Assembly (NCBI RefSeq): GCF_021155765.1
Contig: NC_060107.1
Coordinates: forward strand, 15,858,501-15,922,500
Direction: 5' to 3'
Source of the DNA: Diprion similis
Taxonomy: Eukaryota > Arthropoda > Insecta > Hymenoptera > Diprionidae
DNA length: 64,000 bases
Shown here: piece by piece, positions 46,947 to 60,900 of the stretch
Layout: every line of letters starts with the position of its first letter
Numbering within the stretch: the stretch's first letter is position 1
Made by a program: the position numbers and the translations under genes
Notes under the pieces: model-generated
Told to the model about the DNA's origin: nothing
Databases searched by the model: none
The model's input: the letters and a program-made list of their open reading frames with translations, nothing else

Positions 46947-49900
46947 TTATTTTTTGCCAACCCCTTTGCGAGGTCTGTCTCTGTTCTTCCGTCCAACACT
47001 TGCACCTTTCTTGGCACCTGATATGATGTTCTTAAATCTTCCGGCATTTTTCATCTTCTTACTATAATCAAGAATATTTTTTCTGTTAGCACTGATAACG
47101 CCCAGCAATGAAGAAATCAAAAATATTATTAACGTTCATGACAGCAATCGCTATCGCGATTTATTTATTATTACTGACCGTTTATTCAGAGCCGAACGGG
47201 TCAAAGGCACGTAAGCATAAGGATCCGGTTTTCCCTTCTTCTTGATATCGCCCCTTGCTTTTTGGGCAGAATACTCACTGCCGGGTTTATTTTTCGGTGT
47301 ATTTTTAGTAATTGGCCTATGAATACCTGATCCGCCAGCTACAAAATGAGAAAAATTTTACATCCGTTATTTGATACGATAAGACTCTTAAATCTGCAAA
47401 ACTAAAAATTTCTGTATACTTTTCCAGTTGGGAAAAGCAAGTTCTGCTGTCTGGAAATTTTACACGGTAAATTGTGATGTGAACAACAGATAGAAACAAG
47501 TATTTCCTAATGCTCGCGAATCAAATTTCCCGTGGAAATTATTCTTAAGCAAAAATAATGTGAGGTACCTTGATATTTTGATGCAGGACGATCCGACCGC
47601 ATACTTATACCGTCCGAACTACCGCTAAGTCTTCGTTTTCGGCCAGTCTTCGCCGCTGATACAGTAGATTTTGTGTCTTCTTCATCTGAAGCAACCAACT
47701 CATGATATCTTTATGGTTTCAAAAAAATATCCCAAAGATTTTGTCGACATCGTCCTCAATAGATAAGTACCCGAATCTTTTATCAGGCCTTAATGATTTT
47801 ATTTATTATAATTGTTCAGTGAGTATTTTTAGAAACTGTCGCAAATTTTTACGTATTTACTCGGAATATAAATTGCTGAGTTTCTCAGTTTTTCTGAAAA
47901 ATTTCTGACCAATTCTCACATTTTCCGGGGATTACGCAGAAATATTCTGATTTTTGTGCAGAAAATCGACGTCAGCAGTTTTACGGAAAGATCTTTATAG
48001 TTCTCACGATTTCAATTTTATTCAAAATATTCTTTCATAGACATATCGCGGATGTATTTTGGAAAAATATATTTCAGCTTTTTCTTAAAAATTTTCTAAT
48101 TTCTCTCATAAATCTATTACAGTTTTCCATAACGAGGTAACCTCAGTAAATGCACAGAAACACTAGAAATCAGATTTTTTTCAGATGCGTGATACGAAAT
48201 TAAGTTCGGTTATAAAGAATTCTATAGAGATTGATCAAAATTTCATCTCTCGTCTGAATTCGTAAAAAATAGTCAGAAAAGCGAGAACCGGGAGATTTTC
48301 ACATTTTCGATAGAAAATGAAATTGGGAATGTATTTAATTTCTTGGAATCCATTATATATTATCACAACAATTCAAACCTTCGATAAGATATGTCAGAAC
48401 TGTCCGAAAATATGGTATATTTCTGAGAAATTTAAAACAAATACCAGAAATTTCTGAGAATTATGAAAATCAAAGTAACCGGGCAAATAAAAGTTGGAAT
48501 GTAATAATTGTCTTTGTCTCAACAAGAATCCCTTACCACTGTTGTTTTCGGAATCACTACCCAGAAAGGGTAACTTTTTCGGTTTTCTCTCCATTTCCCT
48601 ATCGCTGTCATCATCTTTGATGATCAAACGACCTTTTACATCCGTTTTAAAACCACTCTCTTTCTTTTTTCTAATCGACAGAGAGGAGTCCAAGGCTCCA
48701 GGTTGCGTTGCTGAAAGATAATTGAAATTTGACAAGGCTTTTAAATCTTAGAGTAAGGTGAAATTACCTTATCGATAGTAGTTTTCATGATTTCGCCTCG
48801 ATATCACTAAATTGGATAGTCATACCATTGTACTAACCAGTAATATTTTTAGCAGCACCAGCATCCACGAAGTCGACAATATTCTCCTCGCTTTCGTGAA
48901 TCCATGCCTTTTTCTTTGGCTTCTGTTTTCGACCTCGAACTCCCTCGTCTGTCTCTGTCTCTACAAAATCATCATCGCTGTCTGCCAGAATTTCTTCAAC
49001 ACTGAAAGAAGGATAAACATTATTCCACTTTATATTTTTCTAAAATTAATTTCAGAACTTCGTGGTTAGTTTCATCTTTATATTTGTGAAATATTGTAAT
49101 AAATAGTTTCCACTAGCTTACGTTTTCGGCCTGGCTTTGACATTGAATTCGTCGTCATCCGCACCATCTTTACCTCCGTTTTCCGATTTCTTTTGTTCCT
49201 TCATCTTTTGCTTCCTTGCTTGTATCTTCTTCAAATTTTTAATTCTCTTTAGCATGACTGTGTCCGTTGGTTTGACCAATCCCATTATCAGATCAGCTCC
49301 ATACTTTCTTATCAATTTAACAAGCACGTCACGAAATTTTTGACGAAAATGTCTCCGACAATCATCAGTCATATCGCATAGAGCCGTCACCTAAAATATT
49401 CTCCTATTGAGTCTTGAACAACTTTCATCATTACGTTAAAAACCAAATTCTATGTCGTTCACTCACGATTGTGGGCAACATTGGTGCGACCGTTGGCGAG
49501 GGCATGATAGTGAGATAAACCTTGATGTAGGAAATGGCGGATAGTGCAATTTCCCTGGTGGGCGAAGTCAATAAGACGCAAGCATGTTCCACTATCTCTT
49601 TGACGGTCTCCAATCCCAGTGCGCCTGCAGAAACATTGATCATAGCATCGCTATATTCCAACACAAGAGTCATAGAGGTGAAATTGATGGATAGACAAGC
49701 AGTTCTTACCGTTGTAATTGAAAGTTACGGAGGCCAGTGCGAGCAAAGTTGCACTACAGAGTGTCGGAGTACCAGCAAGACCTGCAACCAACATTTCGAT
49801 GTACTTCTCCAGATTTCTTGTCGTTTGAAGGAGCTGCTCAGCGATGGTATTCAGCAGCTGGTACGCAGATGCTCGACATCTTTCGTTCACTTCCTTGATG

Positions 49901-52900
49901 CACAGCACAGCTTCAGGCACTATGGATCTCAGAAGTTTTGTCTGATCCAATTGAGGCTGGGATTTAACAAGGTGTTCCAAACATCGAAGACGAGCCTGGA
50001 TGTGCATAAATTCAATGAAGTATTTTTATTAAGAGCAATTTTATTTCTATATAAATTAAAAAACTCGATACTGTCTAAACTTTTTCATTATAACAGATAA
50101 CTAAACGAGATACACACCCCTTTGCTGCTTGCGACAGTAGAAGACAGAGATTTGAGGAGCATTTTTTGGATGTTGTGTCTGTTTTGTTGGACGAACTCTT
50201 TACAGGCCTCTTTGTCGCTGCTGCATATTTCTTCTAAAAATCTGAAATAACATTAAACATATTATGTCAGTGTATACTAGGTTATTGCATTTGGAATCAA
50301 CATTCTTTTATCTTTACTTTCACATGAAAATCTTGTTCTATATGGTAAAAAATCTCTTTAATCCAATTTCAAGTCATAGAAAATAACAGAGTTCAAAGTG
50401 TTTCTATTTAACTAACATGGCGAAGATGTCAACTTTTGTAACTTCGCATACTTCGTATTCCAGAGAAAAAAGAGAATAAGGGAAGGTGTTGTGATCATAA
50501 ACCGAAAACGGAAAGTCAAGTTTTCATCAGATTTCCACTTTTGAAATCTTAGAGAACATCTCTGACCATTTACAGATAGAGATCAATTCTTTGACCAACG
50601 ATATCTCAAGAACGAATGGACGAATTTGGGTGATTTTGGATCTTGATTGACGTGACTTTGCTTAAATCAAAACTCAATTTAGATTTTCGATCTGATTCGT
50701 AGTGTAATTTTCGTGTTATGCGAATAACAACATTAAGTAAAAAAAAGATTTTACTTAATACTGATTTTATATGCTCGATTTGCATCCCAGCCGAAAGTTC
50801 TCAGGCTGGTCCATAAAGGTCGCCAAATTACCTACTTGTTTTTGGTAGTTACCAAGTAGCATGTGATTATACAGACTTGATAGCGGAAGAATTTTAGAGC
50901 AAACTGCATCCCTGAATTAAAAATAGATTAGACTAGTAACATTTAAAGATGAATATGTACATAAAATTGATTTTCAATATTTTATAATTTCTGAACCGTT
51001 TGACCTGTAGATTTCGCTTAGTAGACACTTTTGTAGAAACGATCTCTTTACAAAATGCCCCCAGAATGAAGTCCTTATTATTAAAAGTGCCTAAGAGTAA
51101 CAATATTTTTTTTCTAAATGACATCTTCGTCATGTTATTTAAATGGGGATAAAATATTGAATTTCGAGTGCCGTATGGTAAAATTGAATTTAAGATATTC
51201 TTTGTCAAAGATTTTTTTTGCTACGTATAAATTTGACAAGTGGGAATCAAAAACTCACCAGCAAATAATTTAAATAATCTGAGCTCAAGAACCTTAAGAG
51301 AGAAATTACCTGTACGCTTTCTTCTGTTCCTTTGGGTTCTTAGTATCTGTAAGTACAGGAACGAACTCTTTGTAAACAGCCAGAAGCCTGACACCATCTG
51401 TATGGCAAGCCAATACTCTGATTAAATCCAAAATACTCTCCTTTGTAAAGCTATCGATTTCAGAAGACTGCATCCGTTCTAATGCACGATCGAAAAGCTC
51501 AGCAGCTAATTCTTTACTGCTTATTGTCAAATATATCTGTAACAGCAAAAAAACATTTTAAACAGAACACAAAGGAAATTCAAACAAATAAGTGATTGAG
51601 CCATTAATCGACCTTGATAGTTTCTAGCGCTGCAAGACGTTGTCCTTCTTCGTCAGAACCGTTCGGTTTAGTTGTGTAAAGGTTAAATAGCAGAGGAAGA
51701 AAGTTTTTGGCGAATTTCGCTAACTCCTCGATGTCTTCTTCGTTGCCGTCGTCAGTTGCTCTTGTTATGAGTTTTCGTATCGATGCCATAACTGACAATC
51801 TCAGATCTTTACGCTCACTTATAGCTGTTCCCAAGATTCTAGCAATAGTCTACAATAGCAAAATTCACCACTTATTGTCAAGAATAATCAATTTATTTTT
51901 TCATAATGTTATTGTCATAATATTTTTTTTTTCCAAATTTGTAGTACAATTTTTTCTCATTGAGTTATTGACCATAGAACAAAAATGTCTTCCAGAAACT
52001 TTGATCAACCGAAATAAACGCAAGTAAGATGATTTTTACCTTAAAACTGTCTTTCGTATCACCTGGGTTGTTACAGAAATTTGGAAGCAAAGCCCAAATC
52101 TGCGATGTCAACAGCTGATAACTGTGAGAGCCGATTCCATCATTCGTGGACTTCAGAGCAACTGATTTCTGCCTGAATTCAAGCACATGAAATATTATCT
52201 AGCATCTGAATTAATATTTAAATATCAAATACTTACTCGCACATCGTAGCCAGCGGTAGTAATGACTTCACAAAGTAGGAAAGCGGCGCTTGAATGATGT
52301 TCTCCTTCAGCGTTGGCAAGAGCCAACTTCTGTTCAAATCTATGGTATCTGTGGAAGTCTGTAAAAATTCACAAATACAGTGCCGTGAGTGCAATCGATT
52401 CATAAATTGCAAAACCGAGTTTTCTTATCTGATCAATCCAAAGCATAAGAACTAATTCTTAGACACAATTTTTCATAGATTGAAAAGTATGATTTACCTG
52501 TAGCGGAATTGTGTTTAGAACAATTTCAGGACCCATAGACTGAACAGCAGCTCCGACAGCATATTCAACTTCAGAATTGTACGTAAATTTATACGAATCC
52601 CTTAGTTCCGCGAGTGCGACTAATATTTCCAATAATTGATCCTGACAAGTTTTCCCAGCAATCTATGTGAGAACAGGAAGAAGGTTTACAGCTGTTGTAT
52701 TATTAAATCGTTTAGATACAATTTCAGATTTTTGTCTGAATAATTGGGACCAAAATTTGTTTAAGAACGATGCAAATACTCTATTATACTTCTTACAAGA
52801 AATCTTGATCCCATTGTAAAACTGAAACACGTTCATTACCTGGAAAATAATGGCAAGCAAGTGGAGAACATGATGCCACGCAGAGTGATATTGGTACTTC

Positions 52901-55900
52901 ATTCCTTGCTGAATTATATGAATTGATTTAGATATCGCAGTCTTGTACCTATTTGGGATGGAGATTCAAAGAGAATAAATAAATGAATTCCTTACCAGCT
53001 TCTTGCACAAAAAAACTTAAAATGTAGCATATATCTTGAAGGAAAAATTAATTAAATGGCATATGAGTACTTACTTTTTTTCACCTTCTTCGTGTTTACA
53101 CAAAGGTGCAACGCACTCTTGCAAAAGTGTTTTAATAGTGTGCGATGCACCAGTCAATACCTCAGACCTATCAGACAACCAAAGTTCTGTACACTTTTCC
53201 AAAATCCTGGGTAAATTTGCTGCACATAGTTGCAAAGAATTTCTGGAAGTTAAAAAATAATTGTACAATAGTCAATTGTTAAACTCGTTGCTATTTATCA
53301 ATAAAAATTAGGTATTTTCATATGAACCAAATCCTACTAATTGTAAGTATTACAAAATTCAATGGGGTATTCACATTGCCAGAATAAATGAATCAATCGA
53401 AATCACAATAATTGTCACTCACTGAACGAGGTTGCAATGTGCTTCTTGCATTACGGCGAGCCACGCTAAAGTCGGCTGTGTGTCTCCAGGCGCCGGCTGA
53501 TAATCATAAAGAGCGTTGATGATCTGAGCATTTAAGATAGGTGGTAAAGTTGCTTCAGACGGTTTCGATACAAACAAACTGTGGAAGGCTTGTAGGCAGC
53601 AAGAAGTGACGAGCACATTATTCATCGTCATTATTTTGAGCAGTCCTTCACAAATAGCCTGCGATACAAAGAACGGTTGAAAATATTGCAGGGATTATAT
53701 TTTCTGGCAATCTACCGTTCACAATAATATATTGAATATAACACCTTGACGTGGGATTTGGGGAGCTGATGCATGATTTCTTTCAGCATAGTCAGAATGT
53801 GCAGAGTTGTTGTAATTCCACCGGGTTGATTGGCCATTTCCAGCTGGGCAAGACAATATTTTGCAACTTGAGATGCAGCTGGATGATATGCAGGTGGATT
53901 TTCATTCTTCATTATGTTGCTTCCTGGATAATTTTTGAGATTCAATTTTTTCTTTTCAAATGTGTCTACAACTTTGTTACAATAGAAGCGAATTTTTAAC
54001 AAAAACTGTGTAAGTTCGTGATATTACCTTTAAGAAGTGAACATATTGCATGTTGAGCAGCCTTTCGCAGTTTTGGCTTGGAGTGAATTGTAAACGCTAG
54101 TATCGCGTCGAGTATTCGCATTGTTGACGAACTTGACCAAATAGCAGCTTCCTGAGATCTCAGTAATATGGAAAGACATCCAATGCACTGCAAAATTGTT
54201 CAAGTACAAATTTTGGCAATAATGCATTAACTTAAAAAACTTTATCGAAGTTAAAGTGAATCTTGGGAATGAATGGACCATCCTGTCCGCAACAAAATTT
54301 AGGAATAGAAAAAAAATCGTTTAAAAAAATTTCCAGTAAGTTCATTTGCGCCAATGCTCGGAAACACCAATGAAATAATATCCCTATTACTGATTACTGA
54401 TGTAACATACTGTTCGTTGGATCAGAAAGTTCTCGCTAGTCGCATACTTCTCCAATACTTGAAGAAAGGTTTGGCTAGCTTGGCTGAACTGCAGTCTAAG
54501 GACACTTATTGGTACTGTCTTCAAACCCATTCCCAACAGCGATAATACGGCTGCCACTGACTCCTCAGTCTCTGTTGCTTCTAGCGTTGTCATCTGTTGA
54601 TAATGACAATGTTTTGAAATATCACTGCTTGCATATTTGTTGTATTATTGAATGCATCATTTAATAGTCACTAAAAGTTACTTGGGAGAAAAATTTGTAT
54701 CATACTAGTTTAGACATTCAATGGAATAATAACACAAACAACTTCTGGCTGTTTTTATATTTTAGAATCTCACCAACGCTGCGTAATATTCGGTAGAAGA
54801 TTCGGTTCCACCGTTTTGTTTTATGACCTCAGTGACTGCAGCTAAAACTGCCAACATTTCCTTATGCATGGCTGAACTTGCTTGAAACCCGCTCAAGAAT
54901 CTGCGAAGTTGAAAAATGTTAGAAACATTCGCTTCGAAAATCTCGTATAAGAACATATCTCTTCTCCATTCCAATTGAAAATGGGAGTGCAAAATTAAAC
55001 ATTTTGTAGATTATGATAAAGTGACGTAAGAGGAAAAGAAAAGGTTTGTAGAAGGTAAAACTATCGTGTTTGAAGTGAGCAATTCAGACTCAAACTACAC
55101 TTACCTACTGAAAGAAATGTTCGAACAGCTACTCCAATCACTGGCAAATGTGTTGAAAGTTTTAAAAGTTGTTGCTTGCGTCACATCGTCGTCATCAACT
55201 TCAATATTTTGCGCATTTTGATGTGTGCCTTGTAATGCATCATGCTTATGAAGAGCATCTGATGTCAGACCACCGGGACCTTGACAAAAAATTTGTAATG
55301 AAGCATGCGATTGATTTGAGAAAACATTTTGAACAGTATTTTTCTTCAGCATAGGTACTAAATATTAATTGTTTAAAGTAGGCGATGGGCCAACCATTGA
55401 GGAATAAAGTGTAAACTGGATTTCCAAACTTGAAATGAATTAAATAATTTCACAACTTCAAAAGACGGCTTCAAGTTAAAAATTCTTGAATTGAACTTAA
55501 AAGACTTAATCGAACTGAACTCGGAAGATTCAAATTCAATTTAAAACATTCGAATTGCACTCAGAAGACGGGAATCGAATTAAATTGAATTGAAATGATT
55601 TTGCATGATTCACGTGAATTTGAATTATTTTGTAGGAATTCATCTGACTCCAAGCATTTTCTAGGTAACTTCATGAATTCGAGATACTTGAATTGAATTT
55701 GAATGACGTGAAACGGTCTGGTTAACCTCTCGAAAATACATTATAGTTTATGTTATAATGTGAATTTTTTTTAACCTCCTTGTAAGAAGAAATTCTACTA
55801 GTAAAATTCGAGATGATCTCGAGGGCCTCGCATATACATAATTTTATGTTCCAAGTCTGGGTGACAATTGACCGGAAAAATTTATAACAGCATGAAGTCT

Positions 55901-56039
55901 TACCAAAATTTTCTTGAAAGAATCTGGTTCGCGCTTGATCCCGGTGTTGTTTAGTTTCAGGATTTGAACTGGAACTTTGTCCCTTAGGCCATCTTTTGGC
56001 TTTTTTACGGCTACCCAATCTCGGCTTTATTTTTCCCAT
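46947..56039 (-). CDS. RRP12: RRP12-like ribosomal RNA processing / pre-ribosome export factor
   Basis: A complete 23-exon model, right to left: 56039-55904, 55357-55105, 54900-54774, 54593-54411, 54187-54028, 53923-53745, 53658-53423, 53242-53075, 52948-52840, 52662-52498, 52358-52237, 52172-52040, 51849-51613, 51536-51310, 50241-50118, 49995-49710, 49624-49467, 49390-49122, 49001-48838, 48710-48537, 47685-47569, 47338-47179, 47061-46947. They total 4,002 nt and 1,333 residues; vertebrate RRP12 is about 1,300. Phase holds at every junction. Landmarks are a basic N-terminus ([20 protein letters not shown]), [59 protein letters not shown], a HEAT-repeat body, the acidic [10 protein letters not shown], and the basic tail with [13 protein letters not shown] and [10 protein letters not shown]. 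The protein works in the nucleolus and nucleus on pre-ribosome maturation and export. Most donors are standard; AAG/GTCGAT after 51613 is weak but required by phase. Confidence 0.97.
47830..48480 (+). repeat. Dispersed repeat family A, copy inside an RRP12 intron
   Basis: It fills most of intron 20 of RRP12 (47686-48536), antisense to the gene. Blocks are TGCAGAAAATCGACG, ATATTTCAGCTTTTTCTTAA, ACAGTTTTCCATAACGAGGT and CACAACAATTCAAACC. Confidence 0.6.
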
Positions 56040-56509
56040 TTTTAAATTATTACTTATTCTCAGTAGGCAAGAAATAGAAATCCAAAGTGCGAATGACGTT
56101 GGTTATGTTTTCAGAGATACACGTGCACGTGCGCGAAGGACTTATGGACTTGACACTCTTCAAGCCATCGACATTGTTGTCGTCACCGTGAAGTTAGGCG
56201 ACGCAGTTGTATTCCAAGTGAGCTCTCAGCGTGAAAAATTCCCTAGCATAGAGACAGTACTCGGCAATAATTAATATGCCTTTTTATACGTTTATTACCC
56301 ATACTGAAAATATTGCGTTGTGTCCAGGGACATTAGAGGTATATACGGTCCAGGGCCTTTCTTCTGAACAATAAAGGATAATAAAAAGGATATCAATACT
56401 TGATCTATTTCAATGCATCATATGTATTGCGATTTTAGAATAATGAAAATGAATTAGATGATTTTCTTATATCTGGCTACTGAGAGAGCTAATTATAGAT
56501 AAACTTCGT

Positions 56510-56850
56510 GGAATACGCTGCGAGCAACGCATCAAGTGTCGTTTACAGCAGAAAAACGACAGATTTACGTCGTAATTCCTTTGCTGTTGGACCTTGATGT
56601 CTTTTCCGCATTCCTGAGGGTCCAATTAGTGGAAAAAGAGTCCTGCAAAACCATTTTGAGACGAAAAGTTTCAGAGTTCTGAAAATCGCAAAAAAGGCAA
56701 GGTCAACCCTTTCGAAGTTCTTCAGTTGAAATTTGGCCGACTTTGAAAATACTTAAATTAATTCTTCGAAGCACTATGTATATCGACGTAATTTCGCGAG
56801 AGGAATCGAATGCGTTCAGCTCGAATACGCCATCAGCTACTTCATCTCGC
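56510..56850 (-). repeat. Diverged, inverted monomer of the 312-bp satellite
   Basis: This segment aligns along its length with the reverse complement of the satellite. It starts at AATACGCTGCGAGC (56513), passes GCAGAAAAACGACAG, TTTGCTGTTGGACC, CATTCCTGAGGGTCCAATTA, CAAGGTCAACCCTTTCGAAG and AATTCTTCGAAGCACTATGT, then ACGTAATTTCGCGAGAGGAA, and returns to AATACGCCATCAGCT about 322 bp later. So it is just over one monomer, in the opposite direction to the main array 1 kb away. The 120-codon frame over this region (56703-57065) is the decayed repeat, not a gene. Confidence 0.7.
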
Positions 56851-57089
56851 ATCTTCATTTTCTCCATTTTTTCACACATCCAATTAACAATCCTGCATTT
56901 TAAAATTCTTCGAATAAAAATATAATTGAAATTTTTGTCGTTGCGTCGGTACCACTGATATAGTCGATTTTCACGAACGACTTTTTCCCGCCGACGGCGT
57001 GACGCTACCGCGTCATGTTGCAGTTGAAAGTCAAGCCACTCGAGCCTTTCGGTGCTGCCAGCCAATAACGAGTGATCAAAGTTTTGGAG

Positions 57090-57720
57090 TTTTTAGCTCA
57101 CAGAAAACTTTTCCAGTTTTAAAAGCACCGTTGGATATTCTCAGAAAATTCTCCTAATTTTCTTTTTTAATTTCCAAGATGCAAACCATGTAGATAGTTA
57201 CACAATGCTACAAAATATTCTCTACTGTTTCTGCACAAGTGACAATTATTTCGATAATGTCTTAAGGATTCAAGAAGATGAAGAAGATTTTTGGTAATAA
57301 CTTGGATGTTTCGAAACATCATTTTTTATCGAATATCTCTATGATCCTCAGAGTTGCTGCGTATTTACTGATCGTAGTGTGTTACTAAAACAGGTGATGG
57401 ATTTTTGAGAGACATTAAAGATTTTTGGAATAGAATTCATATCAATTTTTGATAAAAATCTGGACATGTCTGTGAAGGAATACTTTTTGACCGAAATAAG
57501 GAAATCGAGAACTGTTCATAGAAGTTTTCGGGTAATGGCAATGATTTTTCATAAATCTGCCAAAATTAATATTCAGCACAGAAATTTGGATGTTATTACA
57601 AATCGCCAAGTAATTAGACTTTGTTAGTAAAACTTTGTTAGATTTTTTAGAAAAACTGACAAACTATCAGGAATTTACGATCCATGTAAATTTGTGGTAT
57701 ACTTTCTGATAGTTGACGCA
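57090..57720 (-). repeat. Dispersed repeat family A, copy next to the satellite
   Basis: Reversed family A blocks (GTGTGTTACTAAAACAGGTG, TTTTTGAGAGACATTAAAGA, TCATAAATCTGCCAAAATTA). It separates the inverted relic monomer from the start of the main array. Confidence 0.55.
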
Positions 57721-57959
57721 GACCATCCCCATTATGGACACACTACTTGCGATTTCGAATAGCAAAATGAAGGGCACAATTTTCTTAGTATTCCTGTCCT
57801 CGTCTTTACTGTAAGTAGGAAATCAGTAAACAACGTCGGAATTATTGTGATGTGTGACACTTCGCGGCTATTAGAAAAATATCATGACGAGGTTATACTT
57901 TTTTTAATAAAACATTTATTCCTAGTTCTTCTTCTGATTGCGTTATACTTAAACACCGT

Positions 57960-60900
57960 CGTTGCCAAATTTTCGCAAAAACTCCATAAGGGTTAGCCGT
58001 ACTTATTTCGAGATTTTCGGAGCCGAAAATTTTCCGTCTCGGGATTAATTTGTTTGACCCTTTCTGGAGTAATTTGACCCCCAGGAACTCAGATGACACA
58101 TGAAAAAAAGCGTAGGACCAGCAGCACAGAAATGACGATGAGAATCTTGAGTTTTTCGGCTGTAACTTTTCAGCTATGGCTCGCAGCGTATTGGGACTGC
58201 GCTTAATCGATTCCTCTCGCAAAATTACGTCGAAATAGAGCCTCAAAGAATTCATTTTAGCGTTTTTCGGAATCGTCGAAATTTTCGCCAAAAATCCAAA
58301 GGGGTTAGCCTTACTTTTTTGGTCATTTTCAAAGCCGAAAATTTCTTGTTTTGTAATCGATTTGTATGACCATCTCTAGAGTAATTTGACCCCCAGGAAC
58401 TCAGAAAACACATCAAAAAAAGCGTAGGACCAGCAGCACAGAAATGACGATGAGAATCTTGAGTTTTTCGGCTGTAACTTTTCAGCTATCGCTCGCAGCG
58501 TATTGGGACTGCGCTTAATCGATTCCTCTCGCAAAATTACGTCAAAATGGTGCCTCAAATAATTTATTTCAGCACTTTTCGGAATCGTCGAAATTTTCGC
58601 CAAAAATCCAAAGGGGTTAGCCTTACTTTTTTGGTCATTTTCGAAGTCGAAAATTTCTCGTCTTGTAATCGATTTGTATGACCATCTCTAGAGTAATTTG
58701 ACCCCCAGGAACTCAGAAAACACATCAAAAAAAGCGTAGGACCAGCAGCACAGAAATGACGATGAGAATCTTGAGTTTTTCGGCTGTAACTTTTCAGCTA
58801 TCGCTCGCAGCGTATTGGGACTGCGCTTAATCGATTCCTCTCGCAAAATTACGTCAAAATAGTGCCTCAAAGAATTTATTTCAGCACTTTTCGGAATCGT
58901 CGGAATTTTCGCCAAAAATCCAAAGGGGTTAGCCTTACTTTTGTGGTCATTTTCGGAGTCGAAAATTTCTCGTCTAGTAATCGATTTGTATGACCATCTC
59001 TAGAGTAATTTGACCCCCAGGAACTCAGAAAACACATGAAAAAAAGGGTAGGACCAGCAGCACAGAAATGGCGATGGGAATCTTGAGTTTTTCGGCTGTA
59101 ACTTTTCAGCTATCGCTCGCAGCGTATTGGGACTGCGCTTAATCGATTCCTCTCGCAAAATTACGTCAAAATAGTGCCTCAAAGGATTTATTTCAGCACT
59201 TTTCGGAATCGTCGGAATTTTCGCCAAAAATCCAAAGGGGTTAGCCTTACTTTTGTGGTCATTTTCGGAGTCGAAAATTTCTCGTCTTGTAATCGATTTG
59301 TATGACCATCTCTAGAGTAATTTGACCCCCAGGAACTCAGAAAACACATGAAAAAAAGGGTAGGACCAGCAGCACAGAAATGGCGATGAGAATCTTGAGT
59401 TTTTCGGCTGTAACTTTTCAGCTATCGCTCGCAGCGTATTGGGACTGCGCTTAATCGATTCCTCTCGCAAAATAACGTCGGAATAGTGCCTCAAAGAATT
59501 TATTTCAGCATTTTTCGGAATCGTCGAAATTTTCGCCAAAAATCCAAAGGGGTTAGCCTTACGTTTTTGGTCATTTTCAGCGTCGAAATCTTTTCGTCCC
59601 GAAATCGATTTGTATGATCATCTCTAGAATAATTCGACCCCCAGGAACTCAGAAAGCACATGAAAAAAAGCGTAGGACCAGCAGCACAGAAATGACGATG
59701 AGAATCTTGAGTTTTTCGGCTGTAACTTTTCAGCTATGGCTCGCAGCGTATTGGGACTGCGCTTAATCGATTCCTCTCGCAAAATAACGTCGGAATAGTG
59801 CCTCAAAGAATTCATTTCAGCATTTTTCGGAATCGTCGAAATTTTCGTCAAAAATCCAAAGGGGTTAGCCTTACTTTTTTGGTCATTTTTGACGTCGAAA
59901 ATTTTTGGTCCCGAAATCGATTTGTATGATCATCTCTAGAATAATCCGACCCCCAGGAACTCAGAAAACACATGAAAAAAAGCGTAGGACCAGCAGCACA
60001 GAAATGACGATGAGAATCTTCAGTTTTTCGGCTGTAACTTTTCAGCTATCGCTCGCAGCGTATTGGGACTGCGCTTAATCGATTCCTCTCGCAAAATTAC
60101 GTCAAAATAGTGCCTCAAAGAATTTATTTCAGCACTTTTCGGAATCGTCGAAATTTTCGCCAAAAATCCAAAGGGGTTAGCCTTACTTTTTTGGTCATTT
60201 TCGGAGCCGAAAATTTCTTGTTTTGTGATCGATTTGTATGACCATCTCTAGAGTAATTTGACCCCCAGGAACTCAGAAAACACATCAAAAAAAGCGTAGG
60301 ACCAGCAGCACAGAAATGACGAAGAGAATCTTGAGTTTTTCGGCTGTAACTTTTCAGCTATCGCTCGCAGCGTATTGGGACTGCGCTTAATCGATTCCTC
60401 TCGCAAAATAACGTCGGAATAGTGCCTCAAAGAATTCATTTCAGCATTTTTCGGAATCGTCGAAATTTTCGTCAAAAATCCAAAGGGGTTAGCCTTACTT
60501 TTTTGGTCATTTTTAACGTCGAAAATTTTTGGTCCCGAAATCGATTTGTATGATCATCTCTAGAATAATCCGACCCCCAGGAACTCAGAAAACACATGAA
60601 AAAAAGCGTAGGACCAGCAGCACAAGAATGACGATGAGAATCTTGAGTTTTTCGGCTGTAACTTTTCAGCTATCGCTCGCAGCGTATTGGGACTGCGCTT
60701 AATCGATTCCTCTCGCAAAATAACGTCGGAATAGTGCCTCAAAGAATTTGTTTCAGCATTTTTCGGAATCGTCGAAATTTTCGCCAAAAATCCAAAGGGG
60801 TTAGCCTTACGTTTTTGGTCATTTTCAGCGTCGAAATCTTTTCGTCCCGAAATCGATTTGTATGATCATCTCTCGGATAATTCAACGCCCAGGAACTCAG

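Noticed and set aside
49534-50100. 188-codon plus-strand open frame
   Set aside because: It is antisense to RRP12 exons 16 and 17, which are clearly coding on the minus strand; the frame has no homology of its own.
55996-56274. 92-codon plus-strand frame upstream of RRP12
   Set aside because: Its first part is antisense to RRP12 exon 1 and the rest lies in the likely RRP12 promoter; no homology seen.
56703-57065. 120-codon minus-strand frame starting MAGSTERLEWLDF
   Set aside because: Most of it lies on a decayed inverted satellite monomer; the similarity to the repeat explains it better than a gene.
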